From Draconibacterium aestuarii (GTDB taxonomy: Bacteria; Bacteroidota; Bacteroidia; Bacteroidales; Prolixibacteraceae), in contig JAPOHD010000069.1 of assembly GCA_026671195.1 (NCBI GenBank), positions 1-64,000 of the forward strand: a stretch of 64,000 nucleotides of DNA, given 5' to 3'. The notes beneath the pieces were generated by a model. It ran no database searches, was not told where the DNA came from, and worked only from the letters and a program-made list of their open reading frames with translations. The translations under genes and the position numbers were made by a program. The stretch's first letter is position 1. Every line of letters starts with the position of its first letter. This document shows, piece by piece, positions 1 through 8,478 of the stretch.

Positions 1-107
1 ATTTATTTTCTGACACGAAAACGCATCCTTCCAAAACTCCCAAAAACCCCGCCAGATAACGGTTACTACATCATTTCTACAATGAACTCTGCTTCGTAAA
101 GCGGCTG

Positions 108-137
108 CAAAAGTAAACAAGTCTTTCAGAAATCAAA
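108..137 (-). promoter_or_regulatory. Bacteroidota-type promoter reading off the left edge
   Basis: On the minus strand TTTG (137-134) is followed after 18 bp by TACTTTTG (115-108), matching the TTTG / TAnnTTTG consensus of the Bacteroidota housekeeping sigma factor. Transcription would start near position 100 and run leftwards, so the gene lies outside the window. The about 100-nt leader shows no recognisable riboswitch. Seen by eye only. Confidence 0.45.
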
Positions 138-205
138 GCACTAAATGCAATTATTTTCAAGAAAAATTACAGCCATTTATTCAATATGCTGATAATCAAA
201 ATAAA

Positions 206-1297
206 CTAGATTGAAAATATTTTCAAGGCTGCTGATTTAAAAAGACAATATACCTGTTCTCCCGGCTGAAGATTCATATTCTTCTGTGAAGCTTCGGTTA
301 CTTCAACAATAATGTTTTCGCCCACATCAACAATACAAAATGCCAAACCATCTTTCAGAAAAACCCTTTGAATAGTACCTTTTATCTGATTTCGCAAGGA
401 GATATTGGATACCGGTTCTTTTGCCAACGCAATGTTTTCGGGCTTAATAAGAACTTTGAGTGGAGTATTTATTTCAACCGGAGTATTAATAAACTGAGTT
501 AATACCTGAATTTGCAGATCGCTCTTATCGCTTTTTAAAAGAACCATGTCTTTTGAAGGCAGCGATGCAAACACAAACAAATGCATGATATTAAACCATC
601 CCGATTCGTGCATTACATTTAAATTGCTTTCATCCAATATCAGGTCGTGAAATTTGCCGTGCGCAAGAATTTCTCCGTTTTGGAGCAAAAGAAGGTTGTC
701 GGTGAGACTTAGTAAATCGGGTAAATCGTGACTTACTATTATAATAGGTATCTTAAATTTTTGGTTTACTGCATTCAGAAACGGAATAATCTCTTTGCGG
801 AGTTTTACATCAACTGCAGAAAAAGGCTCGTCCATTAAAAGGATTTGCGAGCCACTAAGAATTGCCCGACCAATTGCCACGCGTTGTTTTTCGCCACCGG
901 AACACTCTTCTGGTTTCTTGTTTAAAAGGTGCTCTATCTTTAATATATCAAGCACCTCGTCGAAAATGGCACTTCTCCCCTTTTCCTTTCTGCCATAATT
1001 CAGATTCTTAAAAATAGAATAATGAGGAAATAGCCTGACATCCTGAAAAACGTATCCCACTTTTCGACTCTTTACAGGCAAGTTTTGTTTCACTTCAGAA
1101 TCAAAAACCTTTTCTCCTTTTATATATATACTACCTGAGTCGGGTTTTACAATTCCTGCAATTGAATTCAGTAAACTGGTTTTCCCATGCCCGGAAGGTC
1201 CAAATATTCCGGTAATACCATCCGATATCTCCGCCTTTACAATCAGCAAAAAATCCTTACGCTGTAATTTAATATGAAATTCTAATACCGGAGTCAT
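206..1297 (-). CDS. modC: Molybdate ABC transporter ATP-binding protein ModC
   Basis: This is the ATPase that powers molybdate import through ModB. The 363-residue protein has a Walker A loop GPSGHGKTS (about residues 33-41), the ABC signature SGGEKQR (about 133-139), a Walker B strand ILLMDEP and a switch His in SHD. The last ~70 residues (LKVLIKPENIAL onward) fit a TOBE/Mop molybdate-sensing domain, which separates ModC from generic ABC ATPases. Its start overlaps the end of modB by 4 bp, so the two are translationally coupled. It is the last gene of the nif-mod run, so molybdate uptake is probably co-expressed with nitrogenase. Confidence 0.93.
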   Translation of the reverse strand: MTPVLEFHIKLQRKDFLLIVKAEISDGITGIFGPSGHGKTSLLNSIAGIVKPDSGSIYIKGEKVFDSEVKQNLPVKSRKVGYVFQDVRLFPHYSIFKNLNYGRKEKGRSAIFDEVLDILKIEHLLNKKPEECSGGEKQRVAIGRAILSGSQILLMDEPFSAVDVKLRKEIIPFLNAVNQKFKIPIIIVSHDLPDLLSLTDNLLLLQNGEILAHGKFHDLILDESNLNVMHESGWFNIMHLFVFASLPSKDMVLLKSDKSDLQIQVLTQFINTPVEINTPLKVLIKPENIALAKEPVSNISLRNQIKGTIQRVFLKDGLAFCIVDVGENIIVEVTEASQKNMNLQPGEQVYCLFKSAALKIFSI

Positions 1298-1995
1298 GCT
1301 GTTTTTCGTTTAATAATGCGTTTATTCAGAAACTCGGCAGCAATCATTGCGAACAGTGAAAGTACGACTGAAACAAATACCAGGCGCATGGTTGCAGCTT
1401 CCTGCCCGGGGACCTGCATTTCGGAGAAAATAGCCAATGGAAGTGTCTGGGTTTTTCCTTCGATATTACCGGCAAAAGAAATAGTGGCACCAAACTCGCC
1501 CAGACTGCGCGCAAACGAAAGGATGAAACCACTAATCACCCCAGGCAATGCGAGCGGTAAAGTAATCGTAAAAAATACACGCATATTGGAAGCTCCCAAA
1601 GTACGGGCAGCTTCTTCCAGTTTCTGATCGACCAGCTCGATGGACAAACGCACCGAACGCGTAACCAGCGGAAACGACACAAAGATAGCAGCAATTACCG
1701 CCGCATAAAACGAAAAGGCAATTTGAATGCCCAGCTTCTCGTAAAAAAAAGACCCGATAAATCCCCGGTTCCCAAAAACAAACAACAAAAGATAGCCGGT
1801 TGTAATAGGAGGTAAAACAAGTGGTAAATGTAAAACTCCTTCAATAATTGATTTGCCATAAACCTTTTTGCGAGCCAAAAACCAGCCAATACCAATGGCA
1901 AGTGGCAAAGTAATTACCGAACAAATTAGGGCAACACTTAACGAAAGTTGAATTGCTGACCACTCGCTTGCTGTATATTTAAAGAGTTCACTCAA
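1294..1995 (-). CDS. modB: Molybdate ABC transporter permease ModB
   Basis: This inner-membrane permease carries molybdate delivered by ModA. It has 233 residues, about five hydrophobic segments and the cytoplasmic EAA loop (EEAARTLGASNMRVFFTITLP, split here as EEAARTLGAS then the FFTITLPLALPG helix) that docks on ModC. Length and motif are typical of the family. It overlaps modA by 8 bp and modC by 4 bp, indicating one transcript. Sulfate or tungstate permeases are the nearest alternatives; the ModA and ModC partners and the nitrogenase context favour molybdate. Confidence 0.92.
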   Translation of the reverse strand: MSELFKYTASEWSAIQLSLSVALICSVITLPLAIGIGWFLARKKVYGKSIIEGVLHLPLVLPPITTGYLLLFVFGNRGFIGSFFYEKLGIQIAFSFYAAVIAAIFVSFPLVTRSVRLSIELVDQKLEEAARTLGASNMRVFFTITLPLALPGVISGFILSFARSLGEFGATISFAGNIEGKTQTLPLAIFSEMQVPGQEAATMRLVFVSVVLSLFAMIAAEFLNKRIIKRKTA

Positions 1996-2749
1996 ATTTA
2001 AAACCGTGTTTTATCCATATTACTTTTGCTTCCGGCGAACTAAGATATTCATAAAAACGGAGTGATTGAGCATTGTTTTTCTTTTTTAATACTGCAGCAT
2101 AAAAACCGATGGGTGCATGTAAAGCGGCTGGAATTTCAGAAACAATCTTTACTTTTTTCGATTTTAAGGCATCGGTTTTATATACAATACCCATTTCTAC
2201 TTCACCCAATTCAACCACCATCAAAGCAGAGCGCACATCTTTTGTGGGAAGAATCCTGTCTTTTAATTCATTGGCATAACCGGCATTATTAATTGCCTGC
2301 TGTGCATAATCACCTGCCGGAACATGTTTTGGATCGCCCATTGCCAACCTTCCTTTAAACACATTTGGAAAATCTGTTTGAAAAGAAATGGAATCTAACG
2401 GACTATCGAGCGGAACAATTGCAGCCAAAGAATTTCCGGCAACCTCTAATTTTGTTTCCGAAGCAAGCAAATTGAGTTGAATTAAATAATCAACCCATTT
2501 TTCGTTTGCCGAAATATAAACAGATGGTTCGGCGCCGTGTTCAATTTGACGGGCCAAAGTACCCGATGACGCAAAATTCAGTTGGAAATCCACCTCATTT
2601 TCCATTTCATATTTCTCGGCCAGTTCGGTAATTACATTGGTTAAACTTGCCGCACAAAATACAAGCATTTCATTTGACTCGGTTTTTGCTTTCCGGCCAC
2701 ATGCAAATAAGAAAAACAATACTATTATATATAATGTATATTTCTTCAT
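1988..2749 (-). CDS. modA: Molybdate-binding lipoprotein ModA
   Basis: This is the solute-binding protein of the molybdate importer. The 253-residue protein starts with a lipoprotein signal (LFFLFAC, Cys17), then the type 2 periplasmic-binding fold. FCAASLTNVI and the later NFASSGTLARQIEHGAEPSVY block carry the Ser/Ala oxyanion-binding residues typical of ModA. It is the first mod gene and lies 139 bp downstream of the HEPN-like gene. That gap holds a 10-bp palindrome, GTGTATACAC, at 2828-2837, which could be an operator; no ModE gene is present in the window. Confidence 0.92.
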   Translation of the reverse strand: MKKYTLYIIVLFFLFACGRKAKTESNEMLVFCAASLTNVITELAEKYEMENEVDFQLNFASSGTLARQIEHGAEPSVYISANEKWVDYLIQLNLLASETKLEVAGNSLAAIVPLDSPLDSISFQTDFPNVFKGRLAMGDPKHVPAGDYAQQAINNAGYANELKDRILPTKDVRSALMVVELGEVEMGIVYKTDALKSKKVKIVSEIPAALHAPIGFYAAVLKKKNNAQSLRFYEYLSSPEAKVIWIKHGFKFE

Positions 2750-2888
2750 TCTGAAATTTGGATAAAATTAGATTTCTTTTCCAACATTCAATAATTTGAA
2801 TGAATGAATTGCAAGAGTTTAAATTTTGTGTATACACGTTTCGGTCAATAGAAATACCGACACAAACAATGCACAAAAAAAAGATGAT

Positions 2889-3281
2889 TTAAGCAACTTC
2901 TTCCTGCAATAATCTTTCTTCGCAAAAACGTTTTAACTCATCTGTAAAACCAAGCATTCGAACCAAATCGGAACGCGACGGATCTTTGGTTTCCAAAACT
3001 TCAAGCGAGCAGAAATTCATAAAACTGTTTATAAACCTGGCTTCAACATGAAATATTTCCGGAATATCCATTGATTTTTGAACCTGTCTTAGAATGGCAG
3101 TTATTCCTGAATGTTCCGGCATTTGACCAATCTTTGAACACAACGCAGTCAGGTAATTTTCAACTGCCATACTTAACAGGTTATATATAACCTGACTTCC
3201 AAACTTTGATTTGTTAAACGAGCCAAATGCCGTTTTAGAGTAAGCATTCGCTTCATCAAAATATTTTCTCCAACTTTCCAT
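2889..3281 (-). CDS. HEPN-like protein of the nif-mod operon, function unknown
   Basis: A 130-residue, helix-rich protein. Its middle (LSMAVENYLTALCSKIG, then PEHSGITAILRQV) matches the layout of HEPN domains: a helix with A-E-x-x-L-x-A-L, a short loop, a conserved His, then another helix. The R-x4-6-H catalytic motif of HEPN ribonucleases is not visible, so a nucleic-acid-cleaving role is unlikely; small-ligand or protein binding is possible. It lies 124 bp after nifV and 139 bp before modA on the same strand, suggesting a role in nitrogen fixation or molybdenum handling. That role is inference from position only. Confidence 0.7.
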   Translation of the reverse strand: MESWRKYFDEANAYSKTAFGSFNKSKFGSQVIYNLLSMAVENYLTALCSKIGQMPEHSGITAILRQVQKSMDIPEIFHVEARFINSFMNFCSLEVLETKDPSRSDLVRMLGFTDELKRFCEERLLQEEVA

Positions 3282-3405
3282 AACTGTTTTTTTTATGATT
3301 TTTAGATTTGAATTTGAAATCCAGGCACAACATAATTGCCCGGACTTTTATCATTTTTAATGTATCTGTTTTTTATACCACCTTCAATTATGCCATGGTT
3401 TAATT

Positions 3406-4548
3406 TCATGCCGTTACGTTTAACGGGGTGTTATGAATAAGGCTGTGTACTTCGCTAAATTTCAGATCGCGTTTAAGTTGCGTTGAAAGCGATTTAATTT
3501 TAGAAAGCAAAGCAACCAATTCATTCTTCGAAAGAAGTATATTTCGTTTTTCCAGAATTTCGGACACAGCCCCTATTCCTGAATGTTTCCCGATTACCAG
3601 CTCGGTTTCGCGGCCAATCTCTTTTGGATTAATGGGTTGATACGAAAGCGGATTTTCTTTTAAACTGCGGCAATGGATTCCTGACTCGTGAGAAAAAACC
3701 AACTCACCCGAAACCGGTTTTGAAAGTGCCAGTTCCCTGGCAGAAGCTTTTTCGACCAATTTTGAAAGTTGGACCATTAAAGCTCCATCAAAATTAAAGT
3801 CGTACGCACAGGAATATTTTAATGCAAAAGCCACTTCTTCCAAACAGGCGTTACCGGCACGTTCGCCCAGTCCGTTTACAGTTAAACTAACACTCGTGGC
3901 ACCCGATTGCAGTGCCACCACATGATTTGCGGTTGCCATGCCCAGATCGTTATGCCCGTGAAATTCGAAATCAACATCGGGAGAAACAGCAAGTAAACGC
4001 TCAAACAAACTTTGAACCGACAAAGGATTTAGGATGCCAACCGTATCTGCAATGCGGACACGTTTGGCTCCATATAGTGAGGATAGATAGATATATTCAT
4101 TTAAAAATTCGAAATCTGCCCGAGAAGCATCTTGTGCTCCAACGGCTACAAAATCGAAGTTATTGGTAGCAAAACGCATAATTTCGGGTAAATAGTTTCG
4201 CACCCAATTGCGGTTTTTGCCCAATGTTTCCAACTGGATATCGGAAACAGGAAATGAGAGATTAACACGTGTTGCACCACATTTTAGTGCCGCTTCCAAA
4301 TCGTTATAGGTAGCACGACACCAGCAGGTAGAATCAAAAGCAAATCCCTGGCTGGTTAAAATGCGAATATCGTTTTGCTCGTTTTCTCCCATGGCAGGGG
4401 TACCAATTTCTAACTCCGGAATACCAAGCTCATCCAAATGCCTGGCTATTTCCATCTTCTCTTCTAACGAAAAAACAACTCCGGGAGCTTGTTCTCCATC
4501 CCGAAGCGTTGTATCTATTAAGTGTGGGAACTTTTCTCCTTTTTTCAT
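3406..4548 (-). CDS. nifV: Homocitrate synthase NifV
   Basis: This enzyme condenses acetyl-CoA with 2-oxoglutarate to homocitrate, the organic ligand of FeMo-co. The 380-residue protein has the DRE-TIM signature [11 protein letters not shown] near residue 13, the metal-binding [14 protein letters not shown] block near 195 and the [11 protein letters not shown] block. Length is typical of NifV and shorter than 2-isopropylmalate synthases with their regulatory domain. Position among nitrogenase genes supports NifV over LeuA or CimA. A MITE-like palindrome lies directly upstream (4570-4692) and may alter its expression. Confidence 0.93.
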   Translation of the reverse strand: MKKGEKFPHLIDTTLRDGEQAPGVVFSLEEKMEIARHLDELGIPELEIGTPAMGENEQNDIRILTSQGFAFDSTCWCRATYNDLEAALKCGATRVNLSFPVSDIQLETLGKNRNWVRNYLPEIMRFATNNFDFVAVGAQDASRADFEFLNEYIYLSSLYGAKRVRIADTVGILNPLSVQSLFERLLAVSPDVDFEFHGHNDLGMATANHVVALQSGATSVSLTVNGLGERAGNACLEEVAFALKYSCAYDFNFDGALMVQLSKLVEKASARELALSKPVSGELVFSHESGIHCRSLKENPLSYQPINPKEIGRETELVIGKHSGIGAVSEILEKRNILLSKNELVALLSKIKSLSTQLKRDLKFSEVHSLIHNTPLNVTA

Positions 4549-4569
4549 AACTACTATTTCTTAAGAATG

Positions 4570-4692
4570 TACCCCCTGTTTTCGCCTCAGACCGTCGCGC
4601 GGTCTTGCGGCTCAAACTGTCCCCCTTAAATTAAGGGGGACAGTTGAGGACAGTGGCTCGGCTTGACCGAGGCATTTCCGAAACAGGGGGTT
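4570..4692. repeat. MITE-like palindromic repeat, copy 1
   Basis: An about 123-bp element bounded by perfect 11-bp inverted ends (ACCCCCTGTTT at 4571-4581 and its complement at 4681-4691). Inside are a small AGACCG/CGGTCT stem and a long central stem around CTGTCCCCCTTAA / TTAAGGGGGACAG. A second copy in the same orientation, about four-fifths identical by eye, lies at 8479-8600. No coding capacity for a transposase. It fills the ferredoxin-nifV spacer. Confidence 0.8.
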
Positions 4693-4757
4693 ACTCATTC
4701 ATCGAAGTTTGATTAGTTCTGGCAAAAAGAGGGGGCTATTAGTATTTACAGTTTAAC

Positions 4758-5063
4758 TTAATCACTGATGAGATATTCTTCAACAGCCTCCCCCTCTTCC
4801 AGTGCATCTAAAATTTCGTCTATTTTTTCCTCATCAATTCCTCCATACCAAAAGTTATTCGGATGAACGACCATTACAGGCCCTTGCGAGCATACATTTA
4901 AACAAGCGGTGGAAGAGAGCGCGGCGTCAAGACCACGGTCGTTACATTCTTCCATTATATATTGAATTAAATCGGCAGCACCATTTTTGTTACAGTAGCC
5001 TTTTGCATCTCCTGCAACCCGGTACGAGTTGCAAACTAAAATGTGATAATCTGGTTTTTTCAT
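4758..5063 (-). CDS. Thioredoxin-like [2Fe-2S] ferredoxin
   Basis: This is a small electron carrier of the Shethna / Clostridium pasteurianum 2Fe-2S type. The 101-residue protein has cluster-ligand cysteines at Cys11 (LVCNS), Cys24 (GYCNK), Cys54 and Cys58 (STACLNVCSQGP), the spacing of the thioredoxin-fold ferredoxin family. It carries an additional Cys40 and an acidic C-terminus. Members of this family often sit in nif clusters and can bind the MoFe protein. Here it lies between the cofactor-maturation gene and nifV, so it may donate electrons to nitrogenase or to FeMo-co assembly; the partner is inferred. Confidence 0.88.
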   Translation of the reverse strand: MKKPDYHILVCNSYRVAGDAKGYCNKNGAADLIQYIMEECNDRGLDAALSSTACLNVCSQGPVMVVHPNNFWYGGIDEEKIDEILDALEEGEAVEEYLISD

Positions 5064-5076
5064 GATGTTAAAAATT

Positions 5077-5104
5077 GCCGGAAGTCCGAAGCCGGAAGTC
5101 CGAA
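5077..5104. repeat. Heptanucleotide tandem repeat (GCCGGAA/GTCCGAA)
   Basis: Four 7-bp units in exact tandem: GCCGGAA, GTCCGAA, GCCGGAA, GTCCGAA. The array lies just upstream of the ferredoxin start and is one of several 7-8 bp arrays in the spacers of this operon. Confidence 0.8.
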
Positions 5105-5143
5105 GATTTATTATTTGAATTATTTATCATTTCAATACTTGTT

Positions 5144-5224
5144 GTCATTTCGACGAGTGTGGGAGGAGAAATCTGTTTCTTAACGCTTGAGATTTCTCTC
5201 CGTCATTTGACGGATCGAAAAGAC
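5144..5224. repeat. GTCATTTCGA stem-loop repeat, copy 1
   Basis: An imperfect palindrome with outer arms GTCATTTCGA (5144-5153) and TCGAAAAGAC (5215-5224, one mismatch) and inner arms GAGAAATCT (5166-5174) and AGATTTCTC (5190-5198). A related copy is at 9973-10050. This resembles a dispersed intergenic repeat often met in Bacteroidota genomes (from memory, not checked). It sits between the cofactor-protein and ferredoxin genes. Confidence 0.72.
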
Positions 5225-5234
5225 AGGAATTTTG

Positions 5235-5582
5235 TTATTTACATTTCCCTGAACATCCTGGAATTTCCTCAATTTTGCAATTACAGGGCTGAACAATTAT
5301 TCCTTTGGCTTTTAAAGCCTCTTCCGGTTTTTTGCCTATTTGAAGGGTGTACACTTTTTCGCAATCTTTTATCCGATTATAAACCACTGAGAGTCGATCG
5401 TTGGAAAACTTGTGATCCGGTTCCGATGTTTCTTCTGCATTTGATTGACAATAAGAATTCACCATTCTGGTTTCGAGCAATTTTACCTCGTTGGCATTTA
5501 TATCGTAAATGGAGAAACTGCTTGCTTTTCCAAAATGCTGGTCAACCTGTACTCCGCTTGTTGTTGTTACTGCTATTCTCAT
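5235..5582 (-). CDS. NifX/NifY-family FeMo-cofactor-binding protein
   Basis: A 115-residue protein of the dinitrogenase iron-molybdenum cofactor family, small proteins that hold NifB-co or FeMo-co precursors. The fold is marked by the opening MRIAVTTTSG strand and VDQHFGKASSFSIYDI, the conserved xHFGxA block. It resembles the C-terminal domain of the adjacent NifB. The C-terminus is cysteine-rich (CNC, then GCSGKC), an arrangement not required by the family fold that could hold a metal. It follows nifB by 89 bp filled with an octanucleotide array. Which of NifX, NifY or NafY it corresponds to cannot be told from sequence alone. Confidence 0.85.
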   Translation of the reverse strand: MRIAVTTTSGVQVDQHFGKASSFSIYDINANEVKLLETRMVNSYCQSNAEETSEPDHKFSNDRLSVVYNRIKDCEKVYTLQIGKKPEEALKAKGIIVQPCNCKIEEIPGCSGKCK

Positions 5583-5588
5583 TTTGTA

Positions 5589-5660
5589 AGATTTTTAGAT
5601 TTTCGGATTGTTGGATTGTTGGATTTTCAGATTACTGGATTTTCAGATTGCTAGATCAGC
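5589..5660. repeat. Octanucleotide tandem repeat ([A/G]GATTnTn)
   Basis: Nine consecutive 8-bp units, each starting with AGAT or GGAT: AGATTTTT, AGATTTTC, GGATTGTT twice, GGATTTTC, AGATTACT, GGATTTTC, AGATTGCT, AGATCAGC. The array fills nearly all of the spacer between nifB and the cofactor-binding protein gene. Confidence 0.82.
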
Positions 5661-5671
5661 AGACAAAAAAA

Positions 5672-6931
5672 TTAACCACAACCAGTGCCCTTTCCCGAGC
5701 AATCCGATCCGCAGGCAAAAACATCCGATTTTTTAAGTGTTCTCAATTCTTTGCCTTTGTAAACAGCATCCAAACCTTCGTCAATTAAGCCGGTCATTTC
5801 TACTATTTTAATTCCTGCCCGACCAATAACTGAAGATGGTGAAGGGCCAATTCCACCTACTAACATGGCACGGCAATCGTTCAGCGATTCGGCTAATTTT
5901 TCCCAGCGATCATTTCCTGCACCCGGTTTTGGAGTAGGGCGTTGTTCTACCATTCGGTATCCGTTTGGCGTTTCGCGGAAAATATAAACCTGTGCAGCTT
6001 CGCCCAGGTGTTGGTTTACCAAAAGTCCTTCGTGGCTGGTTACGGCTACGTATGGTCGGGTGGTGTCAACATTTACCGAAAGTTTCGAAACTTCAGAAAG
6101 TATTTGTTTGGCTTCCGGATCGTCTTTCCCAAGTAAACCAACTGCATCGGCACGGCAACGTGAACAGTGGGTCATTGGAGGCAAGTGTTCTTTAATCCCC
6201 TTGCGCAATTCTTTCATCATCTCTGGTGAAGGTTCTTCGAAATCCTCAAAAGGAGTTCCTTCAACCGGATAAAGCGGAATGGTATTCATAATATCCACAC
6301 CAAGTTTTTTCATTTCTGCTGCTAAATCAACCACCGCGTTGTCGTTAATTCCGGGAACTACAATTGTATTCGCTTTTACTGTAATGCCAGCTCGTTTGAG
6401 TGCACGAATGGCTTCCAACTGGTTTTTCAAAAGAATAGAGGCAGCTTGTTCACCAAAATATCCCCGCTTTTCGAAACGTACCCATTTGTATAATTTCGAC
6501 AAGGTTTCCGTATTGGTTCCATTTATTGTGATGGTAACGTGGCTAACTTCCAGTTCTTTTAGTTCATCAACGTAAGGCAATACATTTAACCCGTTTGAAG
6601 AAAGACAAAGTACCATGTCAGTAAACTCGTTGCGAATTAAATGCAGCGTTTTCATGGTTTGAATTGGGTTGGCAAACGGATCACCGGGACCTGCAATTCC
6701 CACTACCGACAAGTTCGGCATTCTTTCTCGTAACCTGATCGTGTATGCCAGTGCCTGTTCAGGCGTCAGAACCTCGCTGGTTACACCAGGACGACTTTCG
6801 TTTACACAATCGTAATCGCGTTTACAATAATTACAATGAATATTACATTGAGGAGCTACAGGCAGGTGAACCCGTGCATATTTACCTTTGGCGTCTTTAT
6901 TAAAACAAGGATGTGTTTTTATATCTATCAT
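5672..6931 (-). CDS. nifB: FeMo-cofactor biosynthesis radical SAM protein NifB
   Basis: NifB fuses two [4Fe-4S] clusters and inserts a carbide to form the 8Fe core of FeMo-co. From the chosen ATG the protein has 419 residues. The radical SAM motif CNIHCNYC is at Cys29/Cys33/Cys36, followed by CKRDYDC, and the C-terminal third (RPYVAVTSHEGLLVNQHLGEA) is a NifX-like domain, so this is the fused form. The tail holds CGSDCSGKGTGC. I chose the ATG at 6931 because MIDIKTHPCF is the usual NifB beginning; an in-frame ATG 54 bp upstream would add a stretch encoded partly by the heptad repeats. Confidence 0.94.
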   Translation of the reverse strand: MIDIKTHPCFNKDAKGKYARVHLPVAPQCNIHCNYCKRDYDCVNESRPGVTSEVLTPEQALAYTIRLRERMPNLSVVGIAGPGDPFANPIQTMKTLHLIRNEFTDMVLCLSSNGLNVLPYVDELKELEVSHVTITINGTNTETLSKLYKWVRFEKRGYFGEQAASILLKNQLEAIRALKRAGITVKANTIVVPGINDNAVVDLAAEMKKLGVDIMNTIPLYPVEGTPFEDFEEPSPEMMKELRKGIKEHLPPMTHCSRCRADAVGLLGKDDPEAKQILSEVSKLSVNVDTTRPYVAVTSHEGLLVNQHLGEAAQVYIFRETPNGYRMVEQRPTPKPGAGNDRWEKLAESLNDCRAMLVGGIGPSPSSVIGRAGIKIVEMTGLIDEGLDAVYKGKELRTLKKSDVFACGSDCSGKGTGCG

Positions 6932-6948
6932 AACTGTATATTTTGCTG

Positions 6949-7041
6949 GAAGCGCGAAGCACGAAGTTGTTAGTAAAACCTGCAACCTGTAACCTGCAAC
7001 CTCTTTTGTTTTAAACTTTGAACTTTGATCCTTATACTTTA
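6949..7041. repeat. Three successive heptanucleotide tandem arrays
   Basis: The nifN-nifB spacer is built of 7-bp repeats of three sequences. GAAGCGC, GAAGCAC, GAAGTTG run at 6949-6969. AACCTGC, AACCTGT, AACCTGC, AACCTCT run at 6977-7004. AACTTTG twice, then degenerate ATCCTTA and TACTTTA, run at 7014-7041. This recalls the short tandemly repeated repetitive (STRR) heptamers of cyanobacteria, but I know of no link. Confidence 0.8.
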
Positions 7042-7043
7042 AA

Positions 7044-8450
7044 CTACATATATTTATACCCTACCGGCGATGTTGTTTGTTTGTATTCAATCAGTGCGTT
7101 TACCACCTTATCGAATAATTCCTGTGTCCCGGTGTAACCGAGGTGCTTAATGCGTTGTCCACCTATCCTGTCGTGAACCGGAAATCCTACTCGAATAATT
7201 GGAATACCCAACTCGCGGGCAATGTAGTAGCCTTTGCTGTGCCCGATTAAAATATCAGGTTTGTTTTCCTGGCTCCACTCTTTGATGCTTTCAAAGTCGA
7301 ATCCTTCTTTAACTACTACCTTATCTTTATTCTCCGGGCAGTATTTTTTAACCTCTTCTTCCAGCATTCCGCTTTCGCCGCCCGAAGCAACCAAAGCAAG
7401 CTCAATTCCAATTTCATCAAGAAATGCAGCCATTGCTACAACAAAATCTTCTTCGCCATAAACAACTGCTCTTTTACCAAAAGTGTATTTATGAGCATCG
7501 ACATAAGAATCGATTAAGCGACCCCGCTGTTTGGTATATTTTTCCGGAATTTCATTTCCTGAAAGTTCTTTTAAGGTTTCAAAAAACCTGTCGGTTTGTG
7601 TGATTCCGATTGGTATTGGCATTTCAATCGACGGAACATCCATTTCGTTTTGCAGATATTTACCACCTGTACGCGACAGTTTTTTATTTTTTACACGCCC
7701 TGTTAAATTTCCCTGGTTTAGGATAGTTCCAAATTCGATGGATGCTTTCGCCGATCCACTTCGTTCTACATTTGCAATTGAAGTTCCGCCTTCAGGAATT
7801 CGATGGTACGTATCCCAAACCGGGTTATCCAGACTCTCAGAATAATCAGGAAGCAGGATTGAGTCCAATCCAAAATCAGCTGTAATTTCTTTGATTAGAC
7901 GAATATCTTCGGTTGAAATAAAATTCGTGAACAGGTTTATATGATCCTGGCTTGGTCCTGATAAGGCAAATTTCTTTACAACAGCCGAAACCGCTTCGTG
8001 AAATCCATCGATGTGTGATCCCTGGTAACTGGGAGTTGATGCAATTACAAATTCGGTTGAAATATCTTTGTATTCCTCTAAAAAATGATGCAAGAAAAGA
8101 TTCACATCGTCGCCAATCGTTTCGCTCAGGCAAGTAGATGCGATCCCTACAATTTGAGGTTTATATGAATTTATAATATTTAATACTGCTGCTTTAAAAT
8201 TTTCGTCGCCACCAAAAATGGTCGAATCCTGCGTAAAATTCGAAGATGCAATATCAATGGGTTCTTTGTAATGCGAAATAAGGTAACGGCGAATATAAGT
8301 TGCGCAACCCTGCGATCCGTGAATTAACGGGACACAACCTTCGAAACCTTTATACGCAACACTTGCTCCCAGTGGAGAACACAATTTACAGGCGTTCTGT
8401 GTTGCCTTGTAAGTGCTTTTTTGTTTTTGTACTGAATTGAGTTCGAACAT
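7044..8450 (-). CDS. nifN: Nitrogenase cofactor scaffold subunit NifN
   Basis: With NifE this forms the scaffold on which NifB-co is matured to FeMo-co. The 468-residue protein is NifK-like: conserved cysteines in ACKLCSPLGA (about Cys21/24), the HGSQGCATY block (Cys49) and ASTCLSETIGDD (about 105-116). NifN rather than NifK is indicated by its place after nifE, by divergence from the NifK upstream, and by the LIGHSKGYYIARELGIP C-terminal block. The start is 29 bp downstream of a MITE-like element that separates it from nifE. Confidence 0.92.
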   Translation of the reverse strand: MFELNSVQKQKSTYKATQNACKLCSPLGASVAYKGFEGCVPLIHGSQGCATYIRRYLISHYKEPIDIASSNFTQDSTIFGGDENFKAAVLNIINSYKPQIVGIASTCLSETIGDDVNLFLHHFLEEYKDISTEFVIASTPSYQGSHIDGFHEAVSAVVKKFALSGPSQDHINLFTNFISTEDIRLIKEITADFGLDSILLPDYSESLDNPVWDTYHRIPEGGTSIANVERSGSAKASIEFGTILNQGNLTGRVKNKKLSRTGGKYLQNEMDVPSIEMPIPIGITQTDRFFETLKELSGNEIPEKYTKQRGRLIDSYVDAHKYTFGKRAVVYGEEDFVVAMAAFLDEIGIELALVASGGESGMLEEEVKKYCPENKDKVVVKEGFDFESIKEWSQENKPDILIGHSKGYYIARELGIPIIRVGFPVHDRIGGQRIKHLGYTGTQELFDKVVNALIEYKQTTSPVGYKYM

Positions 8451-8478
8451 AGCTTTCGTCTTTTATAATTAATTTATT

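Noticed and set aside
5075-5788. 237-codon open frame on the plus strand
   Set aside because: It is antisense to the ferredoxin spacer, the NifX-like gene and the nifB end, and its protein is low-complexity from the octamer repeat.
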